From Hypomesus transpacificus (lineage: Eukaryota; Chordata; Actinopteri; Osmeriformes; Osmeridae), in contig NC_061073.1 in NCBI RefSeq assembly GCF_021917145.1, positions 15,849,340-15,913,339 of the forward strand: DNA of 64,000 nt, given 5' to 3'. Both the position numbers and the translations under genes were made by a program. The notes under the pieces were generated by a model. The model had not been told where the DNA came from. It worked only from the letters and a program-made list of their open reading frames with translations, and ran no database searches. Within the stretch, counting starts at the first letter, position 1. The number at the start of each line of letters is the position of its first letter. Shown piece by piece: positions 15,915 through 28,704 of the stretch.

Positions 15915-16551
15915 CGTATCTGAACTCAGTTAGATAGTTACCCAATAAACTGTCACAGGGAGGATTTCCCTGTTCCGTCTACGTGCCCATTGTCCTGCTA
16001 CCTATGCGTTTCTGTGTTGTCTCCCTCGACGAATGCGCAGCCCGTCTACGGCGCAGGGCGCGCCTTAAGGCCAAGCAGACACTCCCGAGTTTCGTAAAAA
16101 CAGAAGGCAACCGCACGGCGGCCCCTGCTTGTAAGATGAGAGTGAGCGTTGTCCTGGGTTCCAGGGTGTTTGGGTAACACGCTATTGTATCATATAACTG
16201 GACACTGTTGCATTTCTATATAAATGTACGTGTGTTCACACAGCCCGCATGCACATTCACAATATCAACCCTGTATTACCTTGAATCGTGTGTGATTGTG
16301 CATACGCGGACACAGATCTCGGCTGACGAAATGTGGACCAGTGTATGTGTGTACAAAGGTGTGGTTTGGCTGGTGCTTGTTGGGGCCTGTGAACTAAAAC
16401 CCTGAAGCGCAGACATTCCTCTCTGAGGTTGGAGCCCAGATATTCGAGACCCCGCCTGGGGAACTGAGATGGGGCATATAACACACACACAGCACACAAA
16501 GATAGGCGTGCACAAACATATCAAGCGTGAGACGGCAGAAGCGTTTCTTGG
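15915..16551. other. 5' flank of mapk12
   Basis: CpG-containing, GC-rich sequence at about 15970-16140, without a clear TATA box at the expected distance. It is probably the mapk12 promoter (inference). No coding feature. Confidence 0.4.
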
Positions 16552-16723
16552 CAACAATGAAAGTATCTCCAAATGTATTTCTTAATTGTTTCTTTATAAG
16601 ACAAGGATATGATAAACGTGCTTATGACAGGTGTAGCAAGATTTGTAAAATTTCTCCCTCTCACACACACACACACACACACGCATCCCCCCTTTCTTTA
16701 TTTCGCTCCACCTCTCCCACTTC

Positions 16724-16805
<82 letters not shown>
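16552..16805 (+). repeat. Direct duplication, copy A
   Basis: A segment starting CAACAATGAAAGTATCTCCA and running through a CA run and TTTATTTCGCTCC into (CT)n. It recurs almost identically at 17857-18088, offset 1305 bp. The CT run (about 16730-16803) is followed by (CA)n to about 16872. Confidence 0.9.
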
Positions 16806-16806
<1 letters not shown>

Positions 16807-17100
16807 CACACACACACACACACCCACACACACACCCACACACACACCCACACACACACACACACACACACACCTGTCATAGTTTTTATTACTAGTTGGA
16901 GACAACGGGGGACTGGCTGTTTTCATCCTTATTCGTATAAGTATAACCTACTTTAGAGTTCTTTCCCCTGGAACAGATTTCATGTTCCAACTGAGGGGGG
17001 CTGTCGTTGTTTTGGTGTGTGGGGCTTCATCAAATACCCTTTTTGCTCTGTTAAATTGCTGCACTAGTCCACACTTGACCGGTGGGGATCTCATTCTATT
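16806..17100. other. CA microsatellite and unique spacer
   Basis: (CA)n with CACCCACA interruptions to about 16872, then unique sequence. No gene. Confidence 0.5.
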
Positions 17101-17612
17101 TTGACTGTAACTGTTAGCTGCTCCTGGCATTCTCTAATCCCTGCTCTCCTCTCTGTCCCCCCCCCACACATTCCCTGTGGTGTGGGGGGTTTGAGCTGTC
17201 AGGACCTGCTTGGTCGTCGGTCTGCCAACGCTGAACCAGGTCGTCACCCGGAATCCAGTCTCCATGACGGCCAACAGCGAGTTTCCCGGTCCCATCCAAC
17301 GTCTATAAAGCCGAACAATGGATTTTGGTGTTTCAAAACCCATTGACACTGTATGACTATGTTTAGCTTGTGTTCTGCTCCTCTCTCTTACCAACCGTCT
17401 CTGGAGGAGGGGATCCCTCTCTGAATTGCTCCTCCCAAGGTTTCTTCCATTTTTTCTCCCGGTGGGAGTTTTTCTGGGAGTTTTTCCTTGTCTTCCTTGA
17501 GGGTTTAGGTTGGTTGAGGGGCAGTTCTATGGGCGCATGTGAAGCCCTCTGTGACATGCTTGCGTGTAAAAAGGGCTATACAAATAAATTTGATTTGATT
17601 TGATTTGACACC
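17101..17612 (+). mobile_element. Interspersed repeat with (TTTGA)n tail, longer copy
   Basis: About 500 bp ending GGGCTATACAAATAAATTTG followed by TTTGA repeats. The 3' part is shared with the truncated copy near 320-445. Contains GGAGTTTTTCCTTGTCTTCC. The layout (unique body, conserved 3' end, short tandem tail, 5' truncation in the other copy) suggests a retroposon mobilised by LINE machinery; I cannot name the family. No reverse transcriptase frame is present. Confidence 0.65.
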
Positions 17613-17856
17613 TAGCATGAACAGAGCAGTGTGCAGAGCTCCAGTGGATCAGTGTGTCAGTGAGACAGTAATCTGCTTCTCTAGGGCAGCAGATGGCGTG
17701 GAGATCCCTGGCCCCCATCTGGCCCACCACCAGGCCGGGAGCCACACAGCACCAGGACAGGAGATTACTCTCAGGCCTGAGCAGCACTCAAACCATTAGA
17801 CATCTTCACAGAGGAGAGTGAGCAAGGCCAACATGGTCTAGGGCAGGTCTGTCTGT

Positions 17857-18024
17857 CAACAATGAAAGTATCTCCAAATGTATTTCTTAATTGTTTCTTT
17901 ATAAGACAAGGATATGATAAACGTGCTTATGACAGGTGTAGCAAGATTTGTAAAATGTCTCCCTCTCACACACACACACACACGCATCCCCCCTTTCTTT
18001 ATTTCGCTCCACCTCTCCCACTTC

Positions 18025-18088
<64 letters not shown>
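17857..18088 (+). repeat. Direct duplication, copy B
   Basis: Second copy of the 16552 segment. It differs by a shorter CA run and one substitution (AAAATGTCTCC versus AAAATTTCTCC) and ends in (CT)n. The two copies bracket the TTTGA-tailed retroposon. Confidence 0.9.
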
Positions 18089-18093
<5 letters not shown>

Positions 18094-18167
18094 CTTCTCT
18101 CTCCATTTCCCCTTCCCTCTTTTCTTTCTCCCCCGTTTATCTTACTATTTGAGCCAGCCACTCCCGA

Positions 18168-18241
18168 AGGGTAGGTGGCGGTAATGCGCCCCTTAAAAGT
18201 TAGTTGCAATCCGCCATAAAACCAAAAGAAGAAGAAGAAGC
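18168..18241 (+). repeat. Short repeat with GGTGGCGGTAATGC core and GAAGAAG tail
   Basis: Contains GGTGGCGGTAATGCGCC, then GTTAGTTGCAATCCGCCAT, then AAAGAAGAAGAAGAAG. GGCGG and CCGCC can pair as a stem. A second member with the same order of parts (GTGGCGGTAATGCAC, TTTGCCAACC, AAAAGAAGAA) lies at about 21446-21510. It sits about 550 bp upstream of the incenp start codon. Confidence 0.6.
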
Positions 18242-18786
18242 TTTTTATTGGTTCAAATCGAATATCTTTTCAGAAATGCCTCCGATTGGCTAACACAATT
18301 TGAACGGTTTCAGCGGGCGCCACTGAACCGAAGTGGTTGTTTGCGATCTTTTATAGTGGTGAATTTACCCGATTGGGACAGCTGAATATTTACACGAATA
18401 ATATTACATGAAAAATATTCACGAACTGGATGCAAGTTAGTTGGATACCAGTTGTTTTATCAACCATAGGTAAAAAGTTGGTATACTTTCTTTTCACTTT
18501 GACTACTATTCATAGAATTGTTTGCACATAAGCTAGAGCTAGCTCTAATGTTATGCGCGTTTAGACAGTCCGCCTCGTTGCAAATTAGCAAGTAAAGTTA
18601 GCTACTATCAACGACGTCGTCCAGCACACATTTATTTATAAGCTCACAAAGTTGTTTTTCACCAAACGTTTTTCCGTTGTTGACAAAGATTTATTTTTCC
18701 AGTCTAACATAGGTAGCTGTAGCTTTGCCTGTTGTTAGCCTAGCTAGCTAACTCCAATCTGTGTTTCTTTCAGTCACGCTGCAACC

Positions 18787-21700
18787 ATGAGCTGCTCTGT
18801 TCTTTCGTGTACACGTTCTCTCGTGAAAACGTTCGATGGCAAAATACAGGAATATATCAGTGATATCGAAAATGTCCATATGGTCTGGCTGGAAGAAATT
18901 CAGCAGGAAGCCAACCGGATGTTCTCAAGGTTTGATAACAATCCAGTAACTTATTGTCTTATAGTTTTATAACTAGCTGTCTCTGATCAAGCAGAGATGA
19001 TAGACCGGTCATCTTAAATTTACAAAATCCGGAACGATCTAAACAACAACTGTATATTTTAAGTTGTTCATTCATAAAGACCTATACATTACAGCGACTT
19101 CAGTGCAGAACCTGAATTGATGCCAAAGACTCCAATTCAGAAGAAAACCAGTCGCAGGAAACGTATTTCTGCGGGACAGGAAGAAAACCGCAAAAGACGG
19201 TAAATTGCTTCTGTTGCACTAGTCTACACTGCTCTCATGTATAACACAAAAGTAACAAAACTGTTTTGACCCATAGGAGTTCAAAGGGCAAGCGCAACCT
19301 ACGTATTTCTTCAGTGAATAAACTTAATCTCATTGCTGAAACTGAAGTTGGCCCAGAGGCAGTCGCCTCTGAGTTATTCCCAGAAGAGCCCAAACGCAAC
19401 ACTCGCAACAAGACAGCAGACACGGTGCCAGAAGAGAAGTCCGTCACAGAAAAACACGAGAACTACTCCCATGCCCAGACAGAAGCTGCGGTGGCGTACG
19501 CCAGCTCCCACCCGTCCCCTTCAAGCACGGCCCAATCTCCACCTCAGACACGCATGCAAGAAGCTACGGTGAAACTTTCTGCTGCTGACCGCCTGTCTGC
19601 TGAGATCCTGTTAAAGGCAGAGTCTTCCCCTGGACGCTCCGCGGTTAAGATTGCCATAGCTACCACGGAACCCTCCAGTTCACGCAGAAGCTCCGTGCGG
19701 CATTCCCTCAGCCTCCGGCGCTCCCTGGCTGGTCTGCGTCACAGCATGACCCAGGAGTCAATGCGCCGGGCCTCCAGACGCTCCTTCATGAAGAAGAAGA
19801 AGGCTCGAGCCGGAAGCTCAAGCAGGAACGTCAGTGGTGAGTAAAGAGCCCAGGGCAGTCCCATTCCGAGTCTCATTACAACACTCAATTGTAAACATCA
19901 TGTAAACATGGGTAGCCACAGAAGGCAAGAGGCAGTGAGTGTAATATTTTCTGAAAAGGAATCGTTGCATTCTAGTCAGGCGTTGACATGGTGTGTCAAT
20001 GTCATCTCTCTGCAGAAGATGTCTTGTTGTTGTCCAGTGGCGAAGATGTGGTTGTTACAACCACAGAAGGGTAAGCAGTTCTATAATAACTTTTGACTTA
20101 ATATTGTTTAAACCCTGAGTAAATATTTGATTGGAACTTGTTGCTCCGTTTCCCAGCTTTTGAACAGATCTACTGGTAGGTCCTGTAGATGACCTGTGTG
20201 TTTTCCTTAGTGTGTGGTCAGATGTAGACATTCAGATGGGGGATACAGAGAGGAGACCAGAGGCTGTCCACAGTCGTCTCACCCGCTCCACTGCCCAAAT
20301 CCCCCCCACCACGCTTTCCTCCGCTGCCATCAGCAACCAGGACAAGAGTGGAACCCCAGAGGCATCAGGTATGGCTCATAATGCTATCATTTTGTGCACA
20401 CTGCTGTCAAAACATTTTGATCACAAAATAGCTTATCCGTCTAGTTTCTTATTCCTAATGATAACATAAGTAGGAGATAAACATTCTGAATTTACTTATA
20501 GATGACCACGGGGAAAAGCCTCAATCACAATCAAGCTTAAGGTAAGTCACTGTACAATATGTTAACACATTTGAGGAAAAATGCCTACTGTCAGTGAGAT
20601 GATGGTAAAAATACATTGTGTTAACTGTCTGTTTGGTTGTAGGTCTCGTTCAAACTCGAAGCGCAGAGCAGCCGATGCAGCAGAGGACTTCCAGAGCCCC
20701 AGGAAGAAGCCGTCTCCCAAGAGAAGCCAGACTGTACGCTCACTCTGCTTAGCACCCGTGTTGTCATTTTATACTGACGTTTCCCCGTCTTTGTCATAAC
20801 ATGCCTAATAACAACCAAATGTTTTGGATGGTCTCTATGGCGTAGGCAATACGGCCCAACATGAGATCCTTCCTCCAGACTGTGCAGAAGAACCAGCTTC
20901 TGATGATGACTCCAAGCTCTATGGGTCGCAGCAGTATGATGAAGTCCTTCATCAAAAACACTACGCCTCACAAAGTAGACCTTGCGGTGAGTTTAACCCA
21001 AACTTGGTCTTCACACAAACTCGATTGCTTTTCCATTTGTTAATTTTATGCCGGCAGAGATTGGATGTAAAAATAAAATAAAAAAAATCATTGTATTACC
21101 AAGGTACTAGGTCTCACAACTTTTTCTATCTTTCCAGTTGAGCCGTGGTTTAGTGGTAAGTTGTAGTTAATGTACTGGTGTTATTAACAGTTGAGTGGTT
21201 GTGTAGGTATTTAGGTGTCTGACTGAATGTGTGCACACCTTGTCATCCCCTTCCTGCCACCTCATCTGGGTTTGTCGATATAATCGTGATGTTTTGTACA
21301 ATTGGGTATGACATGATAAACTTTTAACTAGGGATGGGTTGTACTGTCACAATAGTTTTTAAATAAACAAATCTAATAGTATGAAAATATGTATGTTTCC
21401 TTGCTTTTTCCGGTGCCTGGTAGTAAGTAATGCGTTATTACAGCCAGAGGGTGGCGGTAATGCACAAAAAAGCTGTTTGCCAACCAACATTAAATAACAA
21501 AAGAAGAACGTGTTACTACCAGGTTCCTGTGACTGTGCTAGGCGCTGTGAGATCACATGCCACTGTACAAAAAGGAGAAACATTCAAAGCGAAAAACTAC
21601 TACAGCCACCAAAAAGTTGTGTCGACCACTTAGAATGGTCGAATAGTTCCCAGTGAATATCAAATAGTATTTTGACTTGAAATGCCCATCCCTACTTTTA

Positions 21701-23422
21701 ACATGCCACGGTTGAAAAATACATCTATTAACTGATGATCGTATCCCTGTCATCCATTTTCATTGTTTTAATAATACTCACCCTTTCTGGATTTCACTAG
21801 TAGTATTTCATTTTGGTGTAACTTATTGTATGGTCTTTGTAACTGTATGGCACACCATTTAATTAAAATGTTTCTGTTATTTAGAAAAAAGAGCAACTGA
21901 AACTGGATGCTCTTAAGAAGAAGCAAGAGCAGGAAGAGGAACGAAGGAGAAAGATGGAGGAGGACAAGAAAAAAAGACTAGAGGAGCTGAAAAAGTGTGT
22001 CATTTAGTTTAAAGACTCTAGTTAGATCAGCCTCATGCTACTCTACCAGCAAGTTAACTTGTGTGATTGTGTGTCTTTTCAGGAAGAGGGATGAAAGACT
22101 GAGGAAGGTTGTCGAGGCTCGAGTGAAGGATGAGGAGGAAAAGCTTAAGATGAGAAGAGAGAAGAACAACAAGGTGGGTGAAGGGTTAGGACGGCGGCAC
22201 GGAAATCTGAAAGTTAAGTTCTAGACTGTTCTTCAGTGTGCAGCTCCCGTGTGTGTTCCTGTGCTACCAGGCTCAGCTACGAGAGGAGCGGCTGGCCGAG
22301 GAGAAGGCCAGGAAGATGGCTACCAAGCGCCAAGAAGAGCTGGAACAGAAGCGCAAGTTGGAGGAGGAGACAAGGAAGAAGAAGATCCAGCAGGCGGTGA
22401 GAACATGGTTTAAGGCCCTTGCAAACTGAGTGGGTTATGGCCCTTGCACACTGAGTTCGAAATATTCGTATGCGTTTACCAAAAGCCTCAAAATTCGGTG
22501 GCTCTGAATGGAAATGGATGCGAAAAACGCTGAAAATCGAACCCGATACAAACTTTTTTTTTGACGGATGAAAGTTTCTTAGGCAGTGTGTAAGCGCGAT
22601 TGACATAACGCGAGGTCGTATTTATTTTTTAACGTGCGAACATTTCGGACATGAATTTCGGACTCGGTGTGCAAGGTTCTTTAGTTTGGAAGTGCCTGAA
22701 ATGCGTTTTGATTAATGCTGCTCCACCACCTCAGGAAGAGGAGGAGAAATGCTTGCAGGAAATGCAGGCCAAGCGGAGGGCAGAGGAGGAACAGGAACGG
22801 GCTCGCAAGCTGGCAGAAGCCCGCCGTGCGATCGAGCTGAAGAAGGAGCAGGAGCGTGAGAGGGAGAGAGAGCGGGAGAGAGAGAGAGAGCGGGAGAGAG
22901 AAGCTGCTGAAAGGTGGGTTTACCAATGGTAGCAGCTCTCGGTTGATTTCTCTTTTCACCAGTGTTGATGTCGTTTTCTGGGGTTTGCCACTAAGTCGCT
23001 TCCTTCGCGATCTCTTCTCAGAGATCGAGTGGAGCAGGAAAGGACCCTTGCTCTAAAGAGGGAAGTGGAGAAGGCTGCGAGGGAGAAAGAGAAGAGGGAG
23101 CTGGAGGAAATGAGAAAAGAGCTGGAGGAAAAGAGAAAGAGGGTAAGTTCTGACAAAGAATGTCACGGTGACATGGGACCAGTTATGACTTAACTGGATA
23201 CAGTAGCTTCTCCTATAGATGACGGTTTAGCGCTGGTCCTGAGAAATCTGAACATCCGCATTGTGACTAAGTCATTACCTGAAGCTTTATTGGAACTTAC
23301 TCCTAATCCTGAATCCTGTGAGTTTAGGTCTTCATTTTGTGTGTGTGTGTTTGTTCCAGCAGGAGGTGCAGGCTGAGGAGGAGAGGGCTGCTAAGCTGAG
23401 GGAAGCTGCCAAGGAGAAAGAA

Positions 23423-23453
<31 letters not shown>

Positions 23454-24503
23454 AGAACGCACTGTCAGCACAAGTTCAGGTGAGTTGACAGATGTAGTCT
23501 GATGAAAGCACTGGTTGATGGTCATCATGGATTTTATGAGCCAAATCTAGTACAATTTGATGTTACTTTGCAAAGTTTTGTCAAATTTGGAAGAGTTTGT
23601 GATGTACGCTTTTACAGCATGCCGTAATGAAGACTCCTTTACGGAAGGGACCAGGCCTCAATGTGACTGTAGATATAGAGGTATGATAGTTCGCGTTTCA
23701 CATCTAACCCGTTCCTTTGCACGACACAACATGGACACAAGGATTTCGTTTGAACTGTCTTTCCACTCCAGGGTTCGCCACAGTCCTATGACATCACGCC
23801 AAAGGGCGGGAACAAACCCGTTGCCGGGAACTCAAACTCTGAGGATTATGGGATGGACCAAAAAAGCGATGACTCTACTGATGACGAATCTGCACCGAGA
23901 AAACCCATTCCATCATGGGCAGAAGGTACATTGGATGACCCAAATTATCATTGAGAGAATCAGGTGGCTGAGCGGTGAGGGAGTCGGGCTAGTAATCAGA
24001 AGGTCGCTGGTTCGATTCCCGGCCATCCCAAATGACGTTGTGTCCTTGGGCAAGGCACTTCACCCTACTTGCCTCGGTGGGAGTCTGTGTACTTACTGTA
24101 AGTCGCTCTGGATAAGAGCGTCTGCTAAATGACTAAATGTAAATGTATTATCTTAATGATCGCTAATGGTGGTACTATATATACTATACTATATGTAAAT
24201 ACCATGGCTGTACCGATCACCACCAGCATCTAGACTGTTCGAGTGACATTGATCACCGTAAGTCACCTATGACATCCAATACTTTTTGTTGGTTCTCATG
24301 ACCTTTATTCCTCTGTAGGCATCAATCTGAAGCAGTCAACAATGAAGCAGTATTTCAACCCACTGGATTTGCACACTTACTTTGGGGAAGTTGAACTTCT
24401 AAAGCTGGAGAACATCTTTTACAAGAGCAAACCACGTTACTTCAAACGCACCAGCTCTGCTGTATGGAACTCGCCGCCTAAAAGGGGAAATCTGCCATTT
24501 TAA
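18787..24503 (+). CDS. incenp: Inner centromere protein (INCENP), about 18 coding exons, complete
   Basis: Scaffold of the chromosomal passenger complex: binds survivin/borealin by its N-terminus and activates Aurora B by its C-terminal IN-box, at centromeres and the midzone. Exons: 18787-18929, 19095-19199, 19277-19836, 20016-20070, 20211-20368, 20502-20541, 20643-20733, 20846-20986, 21138-21155 (18-bp microexon, tentative), 21885-21994, 22083-22173, 22271-22396, 22735-22913, 23022-23142, 23360-23479, 23618-23680, 23772-23925, 24319-24503. They give about 819 residues (human 918). The N-terminal CEN box ends [14 protein letters not shown]; a conserved [18 protein letters not shown] block follows in the middle; then a long E/K/R-rich single helix with an (ER)n run and nine alanines; then the IN-box (KPIPSW) and the TSS motif phosphorylated by Aurora B (803-805, in [12 protein letters not shown]). 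A 5'-UTR intron is likely (donor after 18469, acceptor before 18774). Confidence 0.93.
21329..21694. mobile_element. Non-autonomous hAT-like DNA transposon
   Basis: 366-bp element with terminal inverted repeats TAGGGATGGG / CCCATCCCTA, flanked by a perfect 8-bp target-site duplication CTTTTAAC (21321-21328 and 21695-21702). An 8-bp TSD and an Ac-like terminus indicate the hAT superfamily. No transposase frame. It lies in the incenp intron after the 18-bp microexon and contains a GGCGGTAATGC-type repeat. Confidence 0.85.
23961..24147 (+). mobile_element. tRNA-derived SINE, copy 3
   Basis: Head GGTGGCTGAGCGGTGAGG, B box GGTTCGATTCC, tail GTCTGCTAAATGACTAAATG. In the last incenp intron, 36 bp after the donor of the IN-box exon. 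Confidence 0.92.
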
Positions 24504-24824
24504 AAACATCGGTGCTACGTTGAGAACATTGGGTTTTGTTTGTTAGTAGAAGGGATTGAATTCACTTTTACTTTTTATATCGTAGCTAATGTGGATTTGG
24601 GGATTTCTTTTAAATACAATGTCTTTGTACAGTGTTGAGAAACAACACTGTTTTACCAAGATTCATTCAGTGGCTGTTCTCATTGTGGAGGTGGTGTGGA
24701 GATGCTATTGTGGCTCACCTTTTATGGCTCACCTTTTATACTGGTCGTGGTAGGTAATCACCTTTCAGTTAGCCTGTTCTGGAGAATGCATAGTGCCAAC
24801 ATTAGTATGTAGACAAAGACATCT

Positions 24825-24830
24825 AATAAA
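24825..24830 (+). terminator. Polyadenylation signal AATAAA of incenp
   Basis: Canonical hexamer about 320 bp after the incenp stop, on the coding strand and the first clear one downstream. Confidence 0.7.
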
Positions 24831-24839
24831 CGTTTCTAA

Positions 24840-27574
<2,735 letters not shown>

Positions 27575-28704
27575 ACCAATCATATTACTTAGATTCTGTT
27601 TGTCCACCTGGTCACCTGTGCATGTGATATATTCAGCAAGACCAATTTGACAAAAAAAGTCATAGCACTATGAACTCAAATATGTATAACCTCTATACTC
27701 AGCTTTTCCTAGCTTGGAAATGTATTTGCAAGTTTGACTTTTATTACTATAGTACAACTGGCCCCTACAGTTATACCAGTCAAAAAGGGATTACATACCA
27801 GAAAGCGGAAACCACTTAACATGCTGCCAGTAAGCAAGTAAACTGGCAGGCAATGGAGCTTACACAATGTTATTTGTGAATAACAATTAAGCTACTTTTA
27901 AACGATGGGTCATTATTTGTACTTCATCAGACACACCTTTTATAATTTGTTTCGTCATAGACGGATGTTATGTATTAATGCTGGCTTGTGTAAAGCTGTT
28001 CATTTCCTGCATGACTTATGTTGCTTTTCACATCAGTTTTATGTAGTTTCATGATCTATGTCAAACTTGAGTCGGCCAAGCAAGATTATTGCACGAATCA
28101 CTCTATGTATTAGAAGGGACAGTTCTCAGTTTCAGCTCCCCAAAACACAATGGGACAAAGTTGAATTGCATAGTTTTTTTGTTTGGACTATAAGTTATAT
28201 AAAATGAATTGTTATAAGGGATGCATCACTTAGCTGTCTTTACTTTGTCTGCTAACGTCGAAGACATAAGTCGAAAGTAATGCAAATATAAAATATTCTT
28301 TTAAGGATTGCTTTTGAAGAATATTTATTTAAGAACAAAGTACCGCTAATTTGACCAATGAGCTTTATACAGAAACATAGGTATAAGTGAAACTCATTAC
28401 AGATGATGACATGAAATGTTTGTAATTTTCTTTTCACCATGTTGCTTTTCCTACGGACTCCACTTACTGATTGTTCTTGCAAAGTCGTTATATCGTAAAA
28501 AGGTCTTTAAAAATATATAGGTTTCGGTCACATTGGACTTAACAACATATTGTACACACTTAACTTATTCTAGTGGAAGTGTTTTCATCAACCAAACATT
28601 ATAAAACAGTTCGCTGTAGTGATAACAGGACACGTGTTCCTGTCTAATCAGTGATGATGCAAGAATTGCTAATATGAATCTGCCAAGAAGAGTTACTTGA
28701 CTAT
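27575..28704. other. Convergent 3' ends of fth1 and best1
   Basis: AT-rich 3'-UTR-like sequence. A minus-strand AATAAA at 28324-28329 is a likely best1 polyadenylation signal, about 380 bp after its stop. No canonical hexamer was identified for fth1. Confidence 0.5.
28324..28329 (-). terminator. Probable best1 polyadenylation signal
   Basis: Reads AATAAA on the minus strand, about 380 bp past the best1 stop. Confidence 0.55.

Noticed and set aside
15983-16177. Short plus-strand ORF upstream of mapk12
   Set aside because: Lies in the CpG-rich promoter; arginine-rich composition follows from GC content; no homology recognised.
23557-24132. 191-codon plus-strand frame across incenp exons 16-17
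   Set aside because: It is out of frame with the conserved INCENP IN-box reading and runs through introns and the SINE.
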